A stretch of 64,000 nt of DNA, from positions 391,942-455,941 of the forward strand of contig MKWG01000043.1 in NCBI GenBank assembly GCA_001899685.1, read 5' to 3'. Below are positions 37,601-45,216 of the stretch, piece after piece; positions within the stretch are counted from its first letter, which is position 1, and every line of letters starts with the position of its first letter. Below the pieces are notes generated by a model. The model did no database searches. It saw only the letters and a list, made by a program, of their open reading frames with translations, and had not been told where the DNA came from. Source of the stretch: Sphingobacteriales bacterium 44-15. Its GTDB lineage: Bacteria > Bacteroidota > Bacteroidia > Chitinophagales > Chitinophagaceae. The position numbers and the translations under genes are program-made.

Positions 37601-37760
37601 GGGAATGCAGGATCACATTCAGCATAGTGCGGAGACTCTGCGGCCACTGCTCCGGACATCCTAAAGCGGTATTGCTCCAGTCTTTGTTCCGGATCAGTTC
37701 TCCCATTTCTCCTCCTCCCGAAAAAAAATGTGTAGGGTTTTGACTAAGTGTAGTATTCAT
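34653..37760 (-). CDS. soluble multi-PAS hybrid-free sensor histidine kinase
   Basis: This 1035-residue kinase has six successive PAS/PAC-type modules (about 30-165, 170-300, 305-430, 435-555, 560-685, 690-812), each ending in an E-T/V-T or D-I motif. The HisKA motif ASHELKTP follows with phospho-acceptor His819, then the HATPase boxes NLLTNAVKYSP, EDYGVGIS and GFGIGLFIAS. It has no membrane span and no receiver domain, and no response-regulator gene is adjacent, so it is an orphan cytoplasmic sensor. The first PAS lacks the usual start and may be degenerate. Confidence 0.94.
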   Translation of the reverse strand: MNTTLSQNPTHFFSGGGEMGELIRNKDWSNTALGCPEQWPQSLRTMLNVILHSQFPMFIWWGPELICFYNDAYRPSLGINGKHPSILGMPAQEAWAEIWPVIKPLIDQVLAGGEATWSENQLIPIYRNNRLEDVYWTFSYSPIHDDSGAIAGVLVICQETTRFMRTVQMLECSEERFRNIVQQAPLGIAILKGPDFVIEMANQAYLDIVDRRGTEHIGKKLFDVLPEVEEAVSPLLTKVRETGNPFYGVEFPVDIIRHGRREASYFNFVYHPLKEPDGAVYAIMVVASEVTSSVRAKQAVAESEKQFRNMIMQSPIPMTIFRGKDHVIEMANTIMFERIWRKKESEVIGRRVVDVFPELKGQKYPELLDKVYNSAQPYRESESVALVKGNDGIKKFYLDFEYAPLFDPGGAVSGIMVTVNDVTEKVLARKKAEDSELRFRNIADRVPVLIWMAGTDRHFSFFNTAWLNFTGRTMKEELDNRWIEGIHPEDRERYRDTYRASFDKREEFHIDYRLRRYDGLYRWVSDHGVPRFTNDGVFEGYIGACMDIHDELLSQTALRENEERLNIAIEAGELGTWELDMATDTIICSERYTDIFGYPKGIPLTYTQISRQIFPDDLAQRNEAFREGLKHGMIHYEVRIISQDNTVKWIEKRGKVFYDETGGPKKLIGTLRDISAEKNYQEKLREREKKFRLLADAMPQMIWTCDKYGNLDYFNRSLYGYAGLNDDELREKGWLQIVHPDEREADRQQWEAALKSGQDFITEHRFRRSDGAYRWQLTRAVPQKDAAGNIEMWVGASTDIDEIKELDQQKDYFISVASHELKTPVTSIKGYVQLLQDKYESAGDAFLKSALSIIHRQVDRLTLLISDLLDLSKIKSGSLSFSEQQFYINHLVEETIEQISQIYPSHKISFIKGENVPVSADRERIEQVLVNLLTNAVKYSPGADKIKVETVLDKGWAVVSIEDYGVGISRKNQERIFERFYRVEGKSEKTFPGFGIGLFIASEIIRRHNGKIGVMSEPGKGSVFYFSLPVYNINI

Positions 37761-37953
37761 TTACGCTGGTTGATCACTGTACAGAGACGTTTACATTAAG
37801 CAAGCTGCTTAAAAAACGACAGGATAATTTATACACAAAAAGTATGCTGTTTATATATCAACTATATATATGCACATTGACAGCCTTGTAAAACAGTAAA
37901 AACTTCAAAAATGGGGAAAATTTCCTACACTTCTTAAAGATATGTTTGCAGGA

Positions 37954-39237
37954 TCAGGCTGACGCTATAAGCTTACGCACCATATTGAGCGCATAAATAG
38001 CCGCCATTTCAATATTCCTGGAACGATCATACCTGAAATGAAAACATTCGGCAATCGTTTGACCGCTGCTGGCGGCAGCTATCCATACAGTACCTACAGG
38101 CTTTTCCTCTGAGCCCCCGTCCGGTCCCATAATGCCTGAGGTAGCTACTGCATAATCTGTTTTCAATACAGACATAGCCCCTTGCACCATTTGCCGCACT
38201 GTTTCTTCACTTACCGCTCCCTTAGATACTAATGCTTCATGGGATACGCCAAGCACCTGTTCTTTCACCTCGTTGGCATAGCTTATCACACTGCCTTTGA
38301 AATATTCCGATGATCCCGCCACCGAAGTGATAAGATGTGCAATATATCCGCCGGTACAACTTTCAGCCGTAGACAAAGTAGCATTTTTTTCCTTCAAAAG
38401 TTTACCGACAACCTGTGGTATCGGCATGTCTTCATCTGTTATCATCCATTCTTTCACCAACAGCTTTAATTGCCCGAACTGCGCATCTAAAACAGCCTGC
38501 AGGCGTCCGCTGTCAGTATCACTTCCGGTAATGCGAAGCCGCACCATTCCATAATTGGGCAAATAGGCGAGCTTGAGGTTTGAAGGAAGCACACTTTCCC
38601 ATTCTATTATTTTCTCTGCAATAAAAGACTCGCCGATGCCGGCAGTGAGCAAAGTACGGTGATCTATAAAGGGGAAAGTAAAATGTCCCTGCAATTTTGG
38701 AATGACATAATTCGTCATCATGCCCTTCATTTCGTGGGGCACTCCCGGCATGCTTACAAATACCTTACCATCCCTTTCAAACCACATTCCCGGAGCTGTC
38801 CCTCTCTTATTAGGAATTACAGTACAGGTATCCGGCACTTCCGCCTGTTTCCTGTTACGTTCTATCATGGGACGGTTAAGCCTGGCAAAAATGGACTCCA
38901 CGTTAGCCAAAGCGCCTTCATCTATCACCAGTTTGCCATTGAAGTATTCACACAGTACAGGCTTGGTAATATCATCAGCTGTTGGGCCTAAGCCGCCCGT
39001 TATCAGTATTATGGAAGCATACCTGCTCTCTTCATTCAGTGCCTGTATAATCTCTTCCCTGTTATCTCCAACGGCTACCCTGCGCCGTAGCCATATACCT
39101 GCTTTGTTGAGCTCCTGCGCCATCCAGGCGCTGTTAGTATCTACCACCTGCCCTATCAGCAATTCATCGCCAATGGTAATAATGGATGCGAATATTTGAG
39201 GGATACCGTTTGTAGTCTCAGAGACCTGTGCCATCAT
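37954..39237 (-). CDS. cinA: CinA: nicotinamide-nucleotide amidase / competence-damage protein
   Basis: This 427-residue CinA has an N-terminal MoCF-like pyrophosphatase domain (about 15-185, ASIITIGDELLIGQVVDTNSAW, LITGGLGPTADDIT) and a C-terminal PncC deamidase domain (about 265-425, STAESCTGGYIAHLITSVAGSS, SGIMGPDGG). The pair recycles NMN in the pyridine-nucleotide salvage cycle. Full-length two-domain form. Its first 20 bp overlap the end of the Uma2 gene, so translation is probably coupled. Confidence 0.95.
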   Translation of the reverse strand: MMAQVSETTNGIPQIFASIITIGDELLIGQVVDTNSAWMAQELNKAGIWLRRRVAVGDNREEIIQALNEESRYASIILITGGLGPTADDITKPVLCEYFNGKLVIDEGALANVESIFARLNRPMIERNRKQAEVPDTCTVIPNKRGTAPGMWFERDGKVFVSMPGVPHEMKGMMTNYVIPKLQGHFTFPFIDHRTLLTAGIGESFIAEKIIEWESVLPSNLKLAYLPNYGMVRLRITGSDTDSGRLQAVLDAQFGQLKLLVKEWMITDEDMPIPQVVGKLLKEKNATLSTAESCTGGYIAHLITSVAGSSEYFKGSVISYANEVKEQVLGVSHEALVSKGAVSEETVRQMVQGAMSVLKTDYAVATSGIMGPDGGSEEKPVGTVWIAAASSGQTIAECFHFRYDRSRNIEMAAIYALNMVRKLIASA

Positions 39238-39805
39238 ATATTTCCTGGAAGGTTATAGTAAAATTAATAGTTTGAATAGTGAGGACGCCCTGGCTGTCGT
39301 CAATATTCTCAAACAACCAGGAATTATCACTTTGCCTGCGGGCGGCAATAATGTATCTCCGCGTGCTACCAATCATGATATACTCCTTCAGGGAAGGGAT
39401 CTCCCTGTAAAAGAAAAATTTTCTGCCTTTATCGACCCCTGCAGCAGATGGTGACAGCAGCTCAAAAATTACCGAGGGGTTGGTAAGCGTATCAAATTTG
39501 TCGTCTTCGAGTTTAGGTTCATCACACACAATGCTGGCGTCAGGGTACACATAGGCATCCTGCGATGGATTGGTAACACGCATGTTTGCAGGCAGCACCT
39601 GGCATTTTTTTCCACTAAGGAATGAGAATAAACTTCCGGTAATATTCCTTTCGATCTGATTATGCCTGAGACTGGCGCCCGACATGGCAATAATATGACC
39701 GTCAAAATACTCGTGCCTCAGATCAGATGCGCGCTCCCGCAGCAGGTATTCCTGGGGGGAAATATAATTGTATTTGGGCGCAGGTTCCCTAACTTCATTT
39801 TCCAT
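39218..39805 (-). CDS. Uma2 family (DUF820) putative nuclease
   Basis: This 195-residue protein has the Uma2/PD-(D/E)xK-like pattern: YISPQEYLLRERASDLRHEYFDGHIIAMSGAS, then YVYPDASIVCDEP and PSVIFELLSPSAAGVDKGRKFFFYREIPSLKEYIMI, with Asp, Glu and Lys placed as in the nuclease fold. The cellular role of the family is unknown. It overlaps cinA by 20 bp. A TAAATTTA promoter-like box ends 4 nt upstream. Confidence 0.9.
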   Translation of the reverse strand: MENEVREPAPKYNYISPQEYLLRERASDLRHEYFDGHIIAMSGASLRHNQIERNITGSLFSFLSGKKCQVLPANMRVTNPSQDAYVYPDASIVCDEPKLEDDKFDTLTNPSVIFELLSPSAAGVDKGRKFFFYREIPSLKEYIMIGSTRRYIIAARRQSDNSWLFENIDDSQGVLTIQTINFTITFQEIYDGTGL

Positions 39806-39831
39806 GCTGTAAATTTACCTAATTCAAATAA

Positions 39832-41277
39832 GTGGATAAAAATAATTTAATGATGCATCTGTCTACAATGCTGTGCAGGCTGTACCGTAATACCTGTGTC
39901 GTTTTACCGTTCCTGTTATACTGCAGCAGCCTGCAGGCACAAACTATATCCCGGAAGCTTTCCGACGCTTTTAAGACCTTCGAAAATGATCCCCAGTTAA
40001 AATACGCTATCAGTTCCCTGTATGTAATAGATGCCGCTACCGGCAATACAGTATTTGAAAAAAACAGCCGTATCGGGCTTGCACCTGCTTCCACACAAAA
40101 AGTAATCACCAGTGTCACAGCATTTGAATTGTTGGGCAAAACATACCGCTATAATACAGCTTTCAGCATCATCAAAAACAAAGAACTTCCCGTCGGGGGA
40201 ACCCTGGTGATCACTCCTTCAGGCGACCCTTCTTTCGGCAGCCCCAGGTGGGAGAACACTACAGCAGACAATATGCTTAAACAGATCATTGCCTCACTTC
40301 CGGAGGATATAAAACAGTATAACAACATTATAGTGGATAACAGCGGGTGGCAGCAGCGGGATATACCGGACGGGTGGATATGGCAGGACCTTGGCAATTA
40401 TTATGGGGCTGGCGCAGAGAAAATGAACTGGCGGGAAAACCAGTATGATATCATCCTGCGGTCAGGAAACCGGTTGGGCAGCCATGTACCTATTGCAGGC
40501 ACTCGCCCCAAACTGCTCAATAGTTATTCCCTGAGATCTGAAGTACAGTCCGCACGCTCCGGGAGCGGAGACAATGCCTATATCTATTTCCCGTTGTCGG
40601 GCAATACGGGCGCGATCAAAGGGACAATTCCCGTAAACCAGGAGCATTTTGTTATATCAGGCGCCTTCCCTTCCGGCGCAGCCCAGTTTATAAACGAGTT
40701 GCAGGACACGCTTATACAAATTGGTAAAGGAAGCCATTCTATGAGTTTAATTTTCAGAGACAGCAGCACAGCTAACGATAGCAGTATCCTGTTCTTTACA
40801 CATCAATCACCGTCGCTTGATTCACTGATATACTGGTTCAATAAAAAAAGCATTAATCTCTATGGAGAAGCCCTGATAAAAACCATGGCGTTTGGGCAAA
40901 AAAGTTATGGCGTCACCGATACAGGAGTGGTAGTAGTAAAAGATTTCTGGAAAAGCAAAGGCATTGACCCGGATGAGCTGAATATCGTAGACGGATCGGG
41001 ACTTTCACCCCTCAACAGGGTAACTACGCATGCGCAGGCAGAAGTGCTGAAGTTTGCAAAGCAACAACCCTGGTTCTCTTCGTTTTTTGACGCGCTCCCC
41101 ATTTATAATAACATGCACATGAAAAGCGGAACGATCAGGAACGTAAAAGGATTTGCAGGCTATCATACAGCGAAGAACGGGAAAACCTACATCTTCTCTT
41201 TCCTTGTCAACAACTATAACGGGTCCGCCAATGGCCTCGTAAGAAAGATATATAAAGTGCTGGATGTATTGAAATAG
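39832..41277 (+). CDS. dacB: D-Ala-D-Ala carboxypeptidase/endopeptidase, PBP4 type
   Basis: This 481-residue S13 peptidase (a second start at 39850 gives a better signal peptide) has the SxxK motif STQK (Ser87 to Lys90), DGSGLSPLN as the SxN-equivalent loop and KSGT near the C-terminus. It has the family's long insert between the first two motifs. It trims or opens peptidoglycan cross-links in the periplasm. It is divergent from the Uma2 gene and convergent with doxX. Confidence 0.93.
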   Translation: MDKNNLMMHLSTMLCRLYRNTCVVLPFLLYCSSLQAQTISRKLSDAFKTFENDPQLKYAISSLYVIDAATGNTVFEKNSRIGLAPASTQKVITSVTAFELLGKTYRYNTAFSIIKNKELPVGGTLVITPSGDPSFGSPRWENTTADNMLKQIIASLPEDIKQYNNIIVDNSGWQQRDIPDGWIWQDLGNYYGAGAEKMNWRENQYDIILRSGNRLGSHVPIAGTRPKLLNSYSLRSEVQSARSGSGDNAYIYFPLSGNTGAIKGTIPVNQEHFVISGAFPSGAAQFINELQDTLIQIGKGSHSMSLIFRDSSTANDSSILFFTHQSPSLDSLIYWFNKKSINLYGEALIKTMAFGQKSYGVTDTGVVVVKDFWKSKGIDPDELNIVDGSGLSPLNRVTTHAQAEVLKFAKQQPWFSSFFDALPIYNNMHMKSGTIRNVKGFAGYHTAKNGKTYIFSFLVNNYNGSANGLVRKIYKVLDVLK

Positions 41278-41287
41278 TAGATATTAA

Positions 41288-41454
41288 CTAGCGCTGTGTC
41301 AGCAATAATTTTTCATATTTCTTTGTGAGAAGTGAGACTTGCCTACCGGTTTGCCTGCCGTAGGCATGGCAGGCAGGCGATAAATGTAAGTATCTCACAT
41401 TTACAGACTGCTGTTTCACTATCGTCTGCCGTTTCACGTTTGACATAGCACAGG
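41288..41454. repeat. long copy of the 83/167-nt intergenic repeat
   Basis: In reverse complement it matches the copy at 12546-12628 along both halves (CTATGTCAAACGTGAAACGG; GCAAGTCTCAC; AAAAATTATTG), with about 84 extra nt between them that hold two further small hairpins (CCTGCC...GGCAGG and AAATGT...ACATTT). It again lies between convergent genes. The shorter copy may be an internal deletion derivative. Confidence 0.75.
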
Positions 41455-41489
41455 TACACAGTCATTATAAATCAGTACGCTATTCTCCT

Positions 41490-41897
41490 TTATTTTCCCA
41501 TCATGCCGTCCACGCTGGCTTTACCCGGCCCTACCAATAAAACACAGAAGAATATGGCAAAATACAGCGCTGCTTTTTCACCGGCGCCAAAGATGGTGCC
41601 CTGGTGACCTTTAAACAAAGCTACTCCCATCGCAATAACAAGCGGCAATACGGAAAACCTTGTAAATAGGCCCATGATAACAAATATGGAACAGAAAAAT
41701 TCGGCGAAAATGATGAGACAAAGGGACACCGTGCTTCCCAGGCCCAGAAAGTCAATAAAGGCATTTTTCTTCTGGGCAAAATGAATAAGCTTATCATACC
41801 CGTGGGGCAGTATCATCAATGCTCCCGAAACGCGTAAAACAAATAATGCAGTATTGAAAGCCCAGTCAGTATAGCCCGTTGATAACAGTTTTCTCAT
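41490..41897 (-). CDS. DoxX family membrane protein
   Basis: This 135-residue protein has four membrane spans (about 15-35, 50-72, 78-98, 108-128) and the DoxX pattern LRVSGALMILPHGYDKLIHF with LIIFAEFFCSIFVIMGLFTRF. The family is linked to quinone or thiosulfate:quinone redox in some archaea and to oxidative stress elsewhere; for this copy the role is unknown. A TAATTTTG promoter box lies 17 nt upstream. Confidence 0.92.
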   Translation of the reverse strand: MRKLLSTGYTDWAFNTALFVLRVSGALMILPHGYDKLIHFAQKKNAFIDFLGLGSTVSLCLIIFAEFFCSIFVIMGLFTRFSVLPLVIAMGVALFKGHQGTIFGAGEKAALYFAIFFCVLLVGPGKASVDGMMGK

Positions 41898-41914
41898 TTT
41901 TGTGGTTTAACCTG

Positions 41915-41922
41915 CAAAATTA
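41915..41922 (-). promoter_or_regulatory. -7 box TAATTTTG for doxX
   Basis: TAATTTTG on the minus strand matches TAnnTTTG and lies 17 nt upstream of the ATG. At 19-20 nt further upstream only a weak -33 (GTGG) is present. Confidence 0.4.
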
Positions 41923-42090
41923 AGCGATACCAACCTTTTATCCACATACGATCTGGAATGGTTATTGTAAAAAAGAGTAACAGCGTATCTTGCGGGTGTT
42001 TCTACTTTAAGAAATTTGTAACAAAAGACAGGAGAACTTCGTGCCATGTCAACAGTCACAGCAACATTGCAGGAGAACCATTACATACCT

Positions 42091-45000
42091 ATGCGTATAC
42101 AATCTATTTTTTTAGCATGCACGCTGGCTTGTATTGCAACGGCAGCAATGGCTCAGCAATCCGCTATTTATACCGACCCGCAGGCGACATACAAGCAGGC
42201 AAAAGAGTTTTTTCAAAATGAGCAGTTCAGCCTTGCCTATCCGTTGTTCAGGTCGCTGCGGCAGGCTTCGCGCTCTACCGACCGTACGAACGATGCCATC
42301 GCCCACGATGACATCAATTTTTATGCATTAGCCTGCGGCCTGCAGCAAAATGAAAGCTTTTCGGCAGAAGATGCAAAGCAATTTATTGAGCTCAACTATA
42401 ACCCTTCTCTTACCGAAAGGTTAAGCTTCTATCTTGCAGAATATTATTTCAGAAAAAATGATTTAAGGAATGCCCTTGCCTACTATGAACAAACAAGCGT
42501 CCAAAACCTGAGCAACAGGCAGATAGCGGACATGAAATTTCACCAGGGGTATGCCTACTTCAGCATGCAGAAATACGATCAGGCTGCCCCCCTGCTGGAG
42601 AGCATTGCCAAAAATCCTTCGGATCCTAATTATAAGGACGCCAATTACTACTACGGTGTAATTACCTACGCTAAGAAAAATTATAAAGGAGCTTTACCCT
42701 CTTTTCAAAAAATAGAGAATGACCCGAACTATAAATCAGTAGTGCCTTTTTACATAGCCAATATTTATTATGCGCAGGGGCAAAAAGAAAAGGCCGTAGA
42801 TTATGGAGAAGCAGCTCTGAAAAAAAATAAGGGACAAAATGACGTGCAGATGGGAGAGCTGATGGGGCATGCCCTTTTTGAAAAAAGAGAATATGCAAAA
42901 GCGCTCCCTTATCTCGAAAATTTTGTCAATAAATCCAAAAAGGTAAGCCGCGAGACGCTATATGAGCTTGCCTATTGCTACTATCAGACCAATGATCTTC
43001 GGAACGCTGTAGAAAATCTTAAGCAGCTTAGCGGCGGTGAAGATTCGCTGAGCCAGAATGCCATGTATATCCTTGGGGATGCCTACCTGAAATTAGGCGA
43101 TAAGGCAAATGCAAGAAATGCATTTTCTTTCGGAGCTACCAATAATGTAAACCTTTCCCAGCGGGAAGTATCAAAATTCAACTATGCCAAATTATCCTAC
43201 GAGCTCGGCTACCAGGATATAGCGCTTACTGAATTTAAAAAATTCCTCGACGAATATCCCAGCTCGGCTTACCAGAAGGAAGCAGCGGAAATAGCGGCCG
43301 GCTTACTTGCCAATACCAACAACTACCGGGAAGCGCTCAATACGCTCGAAAAAATACAATCGCCTTCTGAATCGGTAAAGAAGATGTTTCCCAGGATGAT
43401 GTATGGAAGAGCTATGGAGCTCATCAACGATCAAAACCTGGATGCCGCAAAAACATTGCTTGATAAAGCAGCCAAAGACCCCTATAATGCCTCAGTGGCA
43501 CCAATGGTGAGCTTCTGGCAGGGAGAGATCGCTTACAGGCAAAACCGTATTGATGACGCCATCCGTTATTATTATGATTACCTGAGCCATCCGGGCACGC
43601 CTGAAGGCGAGGTGTCGCCGGCAAATGCAAAATATAATCTTGGCTATTGCTATTATAAAAAAGAGAATTACAACCTGGCGCTGCCACTCTTTGAACAGGT
43701 AGGCAAAAATCCTCCGGTCAGTGCCCAGCCCCTTGTGCAGGATGCTTTTATGCGCGCCGCGGATTGTTACTATATGGGTAAGAACTTCAGCCGGGCGAAG
43801 TCCATGTACAATACTGTTATCAACAATTCCTGGCCGGCAGCAGACTATGCTACTTACCAGAATGCAATGATCACCGGTGTGAGCAGCCTCAATGAAAAGA
43901 TCAATCTTTTAAAGAGCTTTGACAGGAAATTCCCGGGATCGCCTTTAAGCGCAGACGTAAATCTTGAAATTGCAAAAACATACCTTGCGGACGAAAAGTA
44001 CCGCGATGCCGTACCCTATTTAAACAACGTGATCAGCTCTCCCATGGGCGGCAATCTGAAGCCGGAAGCACAACTGAAGCTCGGGCTGTGTTATTACAAC
44101 CTGAACAATAATGCCGATGCGCTTACTCAGTTTAAAAAACTGGTAGCGCAATACCCTAATGCTCCAGAAGCCAATGAAGCCATTGACAATGTAAAAGCTA
44201 TTTATTCAGCGGGAGGAAATACAGATGAGTACATCAGCTTTATGAACAGTATCGGCAGGTCAGTGACGGTAAATGAAGAAGACAACCTCACTTATAAAGC
44301 GGCAGAGAATAAATATGTAGACAAAGATTTCAACAGCGCCCTCACCGCCTTTAATAATTACCTCGCCAAATTCCCCGAAGGTCAGCATGCGCTGGATGCA
44401 TGGTTCCTGCGCAGTGAGATATACAACCAGAGAAAAGACTGGCAGAATGCAGCGGGAGGATATGCCGCTGTAGCAGATAAAGGACAGAGCAAATACGCGG
44501 AAATGGCAGCATCACAGGCCGGAAGGATCTATTATTTTGAATTACAGGATTATCCAAAAGCAGAGCAATATTTCATCAAACTAAAAGAGTTGTCTGCCGG
44601 CGGGGAAAGCCGCCTGGAAGCCATGCGCGGCTTATTGCGCAGCCAGTACCAGCAAAAGAAATGGGCAGATGCAGTATCCAACGCGCAGGAACTGTTGAAA
44701 GAAAAAAATACCAGCGTAGATGATAAGGTTCTGGCTTATATGGTCACCGCAAGAGCATTGCAGGATAAAGGGCAATACAGCGAAGCCATCCAAAACTTCA
44801 GAAATGTGGTCAACATCAATAAAGCGTCTTTCGGTGCGGAAGCCAGGTATGAAATAGCGAGTTGCTATTATGCATTGAATGATCTGAAAAATGCGGATAA
44901 GGCGGCATTCGAAACCATCAACAAATCCGGCTCTTACGATTACTGGATCACCAAAGCCTATATCCTGCTGGGAGATATTTTCCTGAAAGAAAAAGACTAC

Positions 45001-45129
45001 TTCAATGCCAAAGCCACTTTGCAAAGCGTAGTAGACAACAGTAAGATCACCGAGCTTAAAGATGAAGCAAACGGGAAGCTGCAGCAGGTGATAGCAGCAG
45101 AAAAAACAGACAGCAAAATAGGCGGGTAA
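42091..45129 (+). CDS. large periplasmic tetratricopeptide-repeat protein
   Basis: The ATG at 42091 (MRIQSIFLACTLACIATAAMAQ) gives 1012 residues with a normal signal peptide; the longer frame has no signal at its start. The mature part is nearly all TPR/Sel1-like helical repeats (AKYNLGYCYYKKENYNLALPLFEQ, LGLCYYNLNNNADALTQFKKLV and many others), about 20 in number. It lies 87 bp before an outer-membrane barrel gene and probably forms an envelope complex with it. No enzyme motif. Confidence 0.9.
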   Translation: MRIQSIFLACTLACIATAAMAQQSAIYTDPQATYKQAKEFFQNEQFSLAYPLFRSLRQASRSTDRTNDAIAHDDINFYALACGLQQNESFSAEDAKQFIELNYNPSLTERLSFYLAEYYFRKNDLRNALAYYEQTSVQNLSNRQIADMKFHQGYAYFSMQKYDQAAPLLESIAKNPSDPNYKDANYYYGVITYAKKNYKGALPSFQKIENDPNYKSVVPFYIANIYYAQGQKEKAVDYGEAALKKNKGQNDVQMGELMGHALFEKREYAKALPYLENFVNKSKKVSRETLYELAYCYYQTNDLRNAVENLKQLSGGEDSLSQNAMYILGDAYLKLGDKANARNAFSFGATNNVNLSQREVSKFNYAKLSYELGYQDIALTEFKKFLDEYPSSAYQKEAAEIAAGLLANTNNYREALNTLEKIQSPSESVKKMFPRMMYGRAMELINDQNLDAAKTLLDKAAKDPYNASVAPMVSFWQGEIAYRQNRIDDAIRYYYDYLSHPGTPEGEVSPANAKYNLGYCYYKKENYNLALPLFEQVGKNPPVSAQPLVQDAFMRAADCYYMGKNFSRAKSMYNTVINNSWPAADYATYQNAMITGVSSLNEKINLLKSFDRKFPGSPLSADVNLEIAKTYLADEKYRDAVPYLNNVISSPMGGNLKPEAQLKLGLCYYNLNNNADALTQFKKLVAQYPNAPEANEAIDNVKAIYSAGGNTDEYISFMNSIGRSVTVNEEDNLTYKAAENKYVDKDFNSALTAFNNYLAKFPEGQHALDAWFLRSEIYNQRKDWQNAAGGYAAVADKGQSKYAEMAASQAGRIYYFELQDYPKAEQYFIKLKELSAGGESRLEAMRGLLRSQYQQKKWADAVSNAQELLKEKNTSVDDKVLAYMVTARALQDKGQYSEAIQNFRNVVNINKASFGAEARYEIASCYYALNDLKNADKAAFETINKSGSYDYWITKAYILLGDIFLKEKDYFNAKATLQSVVDNSKITELKDEANGKLQQVIAAEKTDSKIGG

Positions 45130-45216
45130 GATATTTAACCCCAGTATAGAGATACAGGCTTTAACAGAGAAAGCATTCAACGTTTTATAAAAGGACATTA
45201 CTCAACAGGGATAACA

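Noticed and set aside
42046-42090. longer N-terminus for the TPR protein
   Set aside because: The 15 extra residues precede a complete signal peptide starting at 42091, so the shorter start is better.
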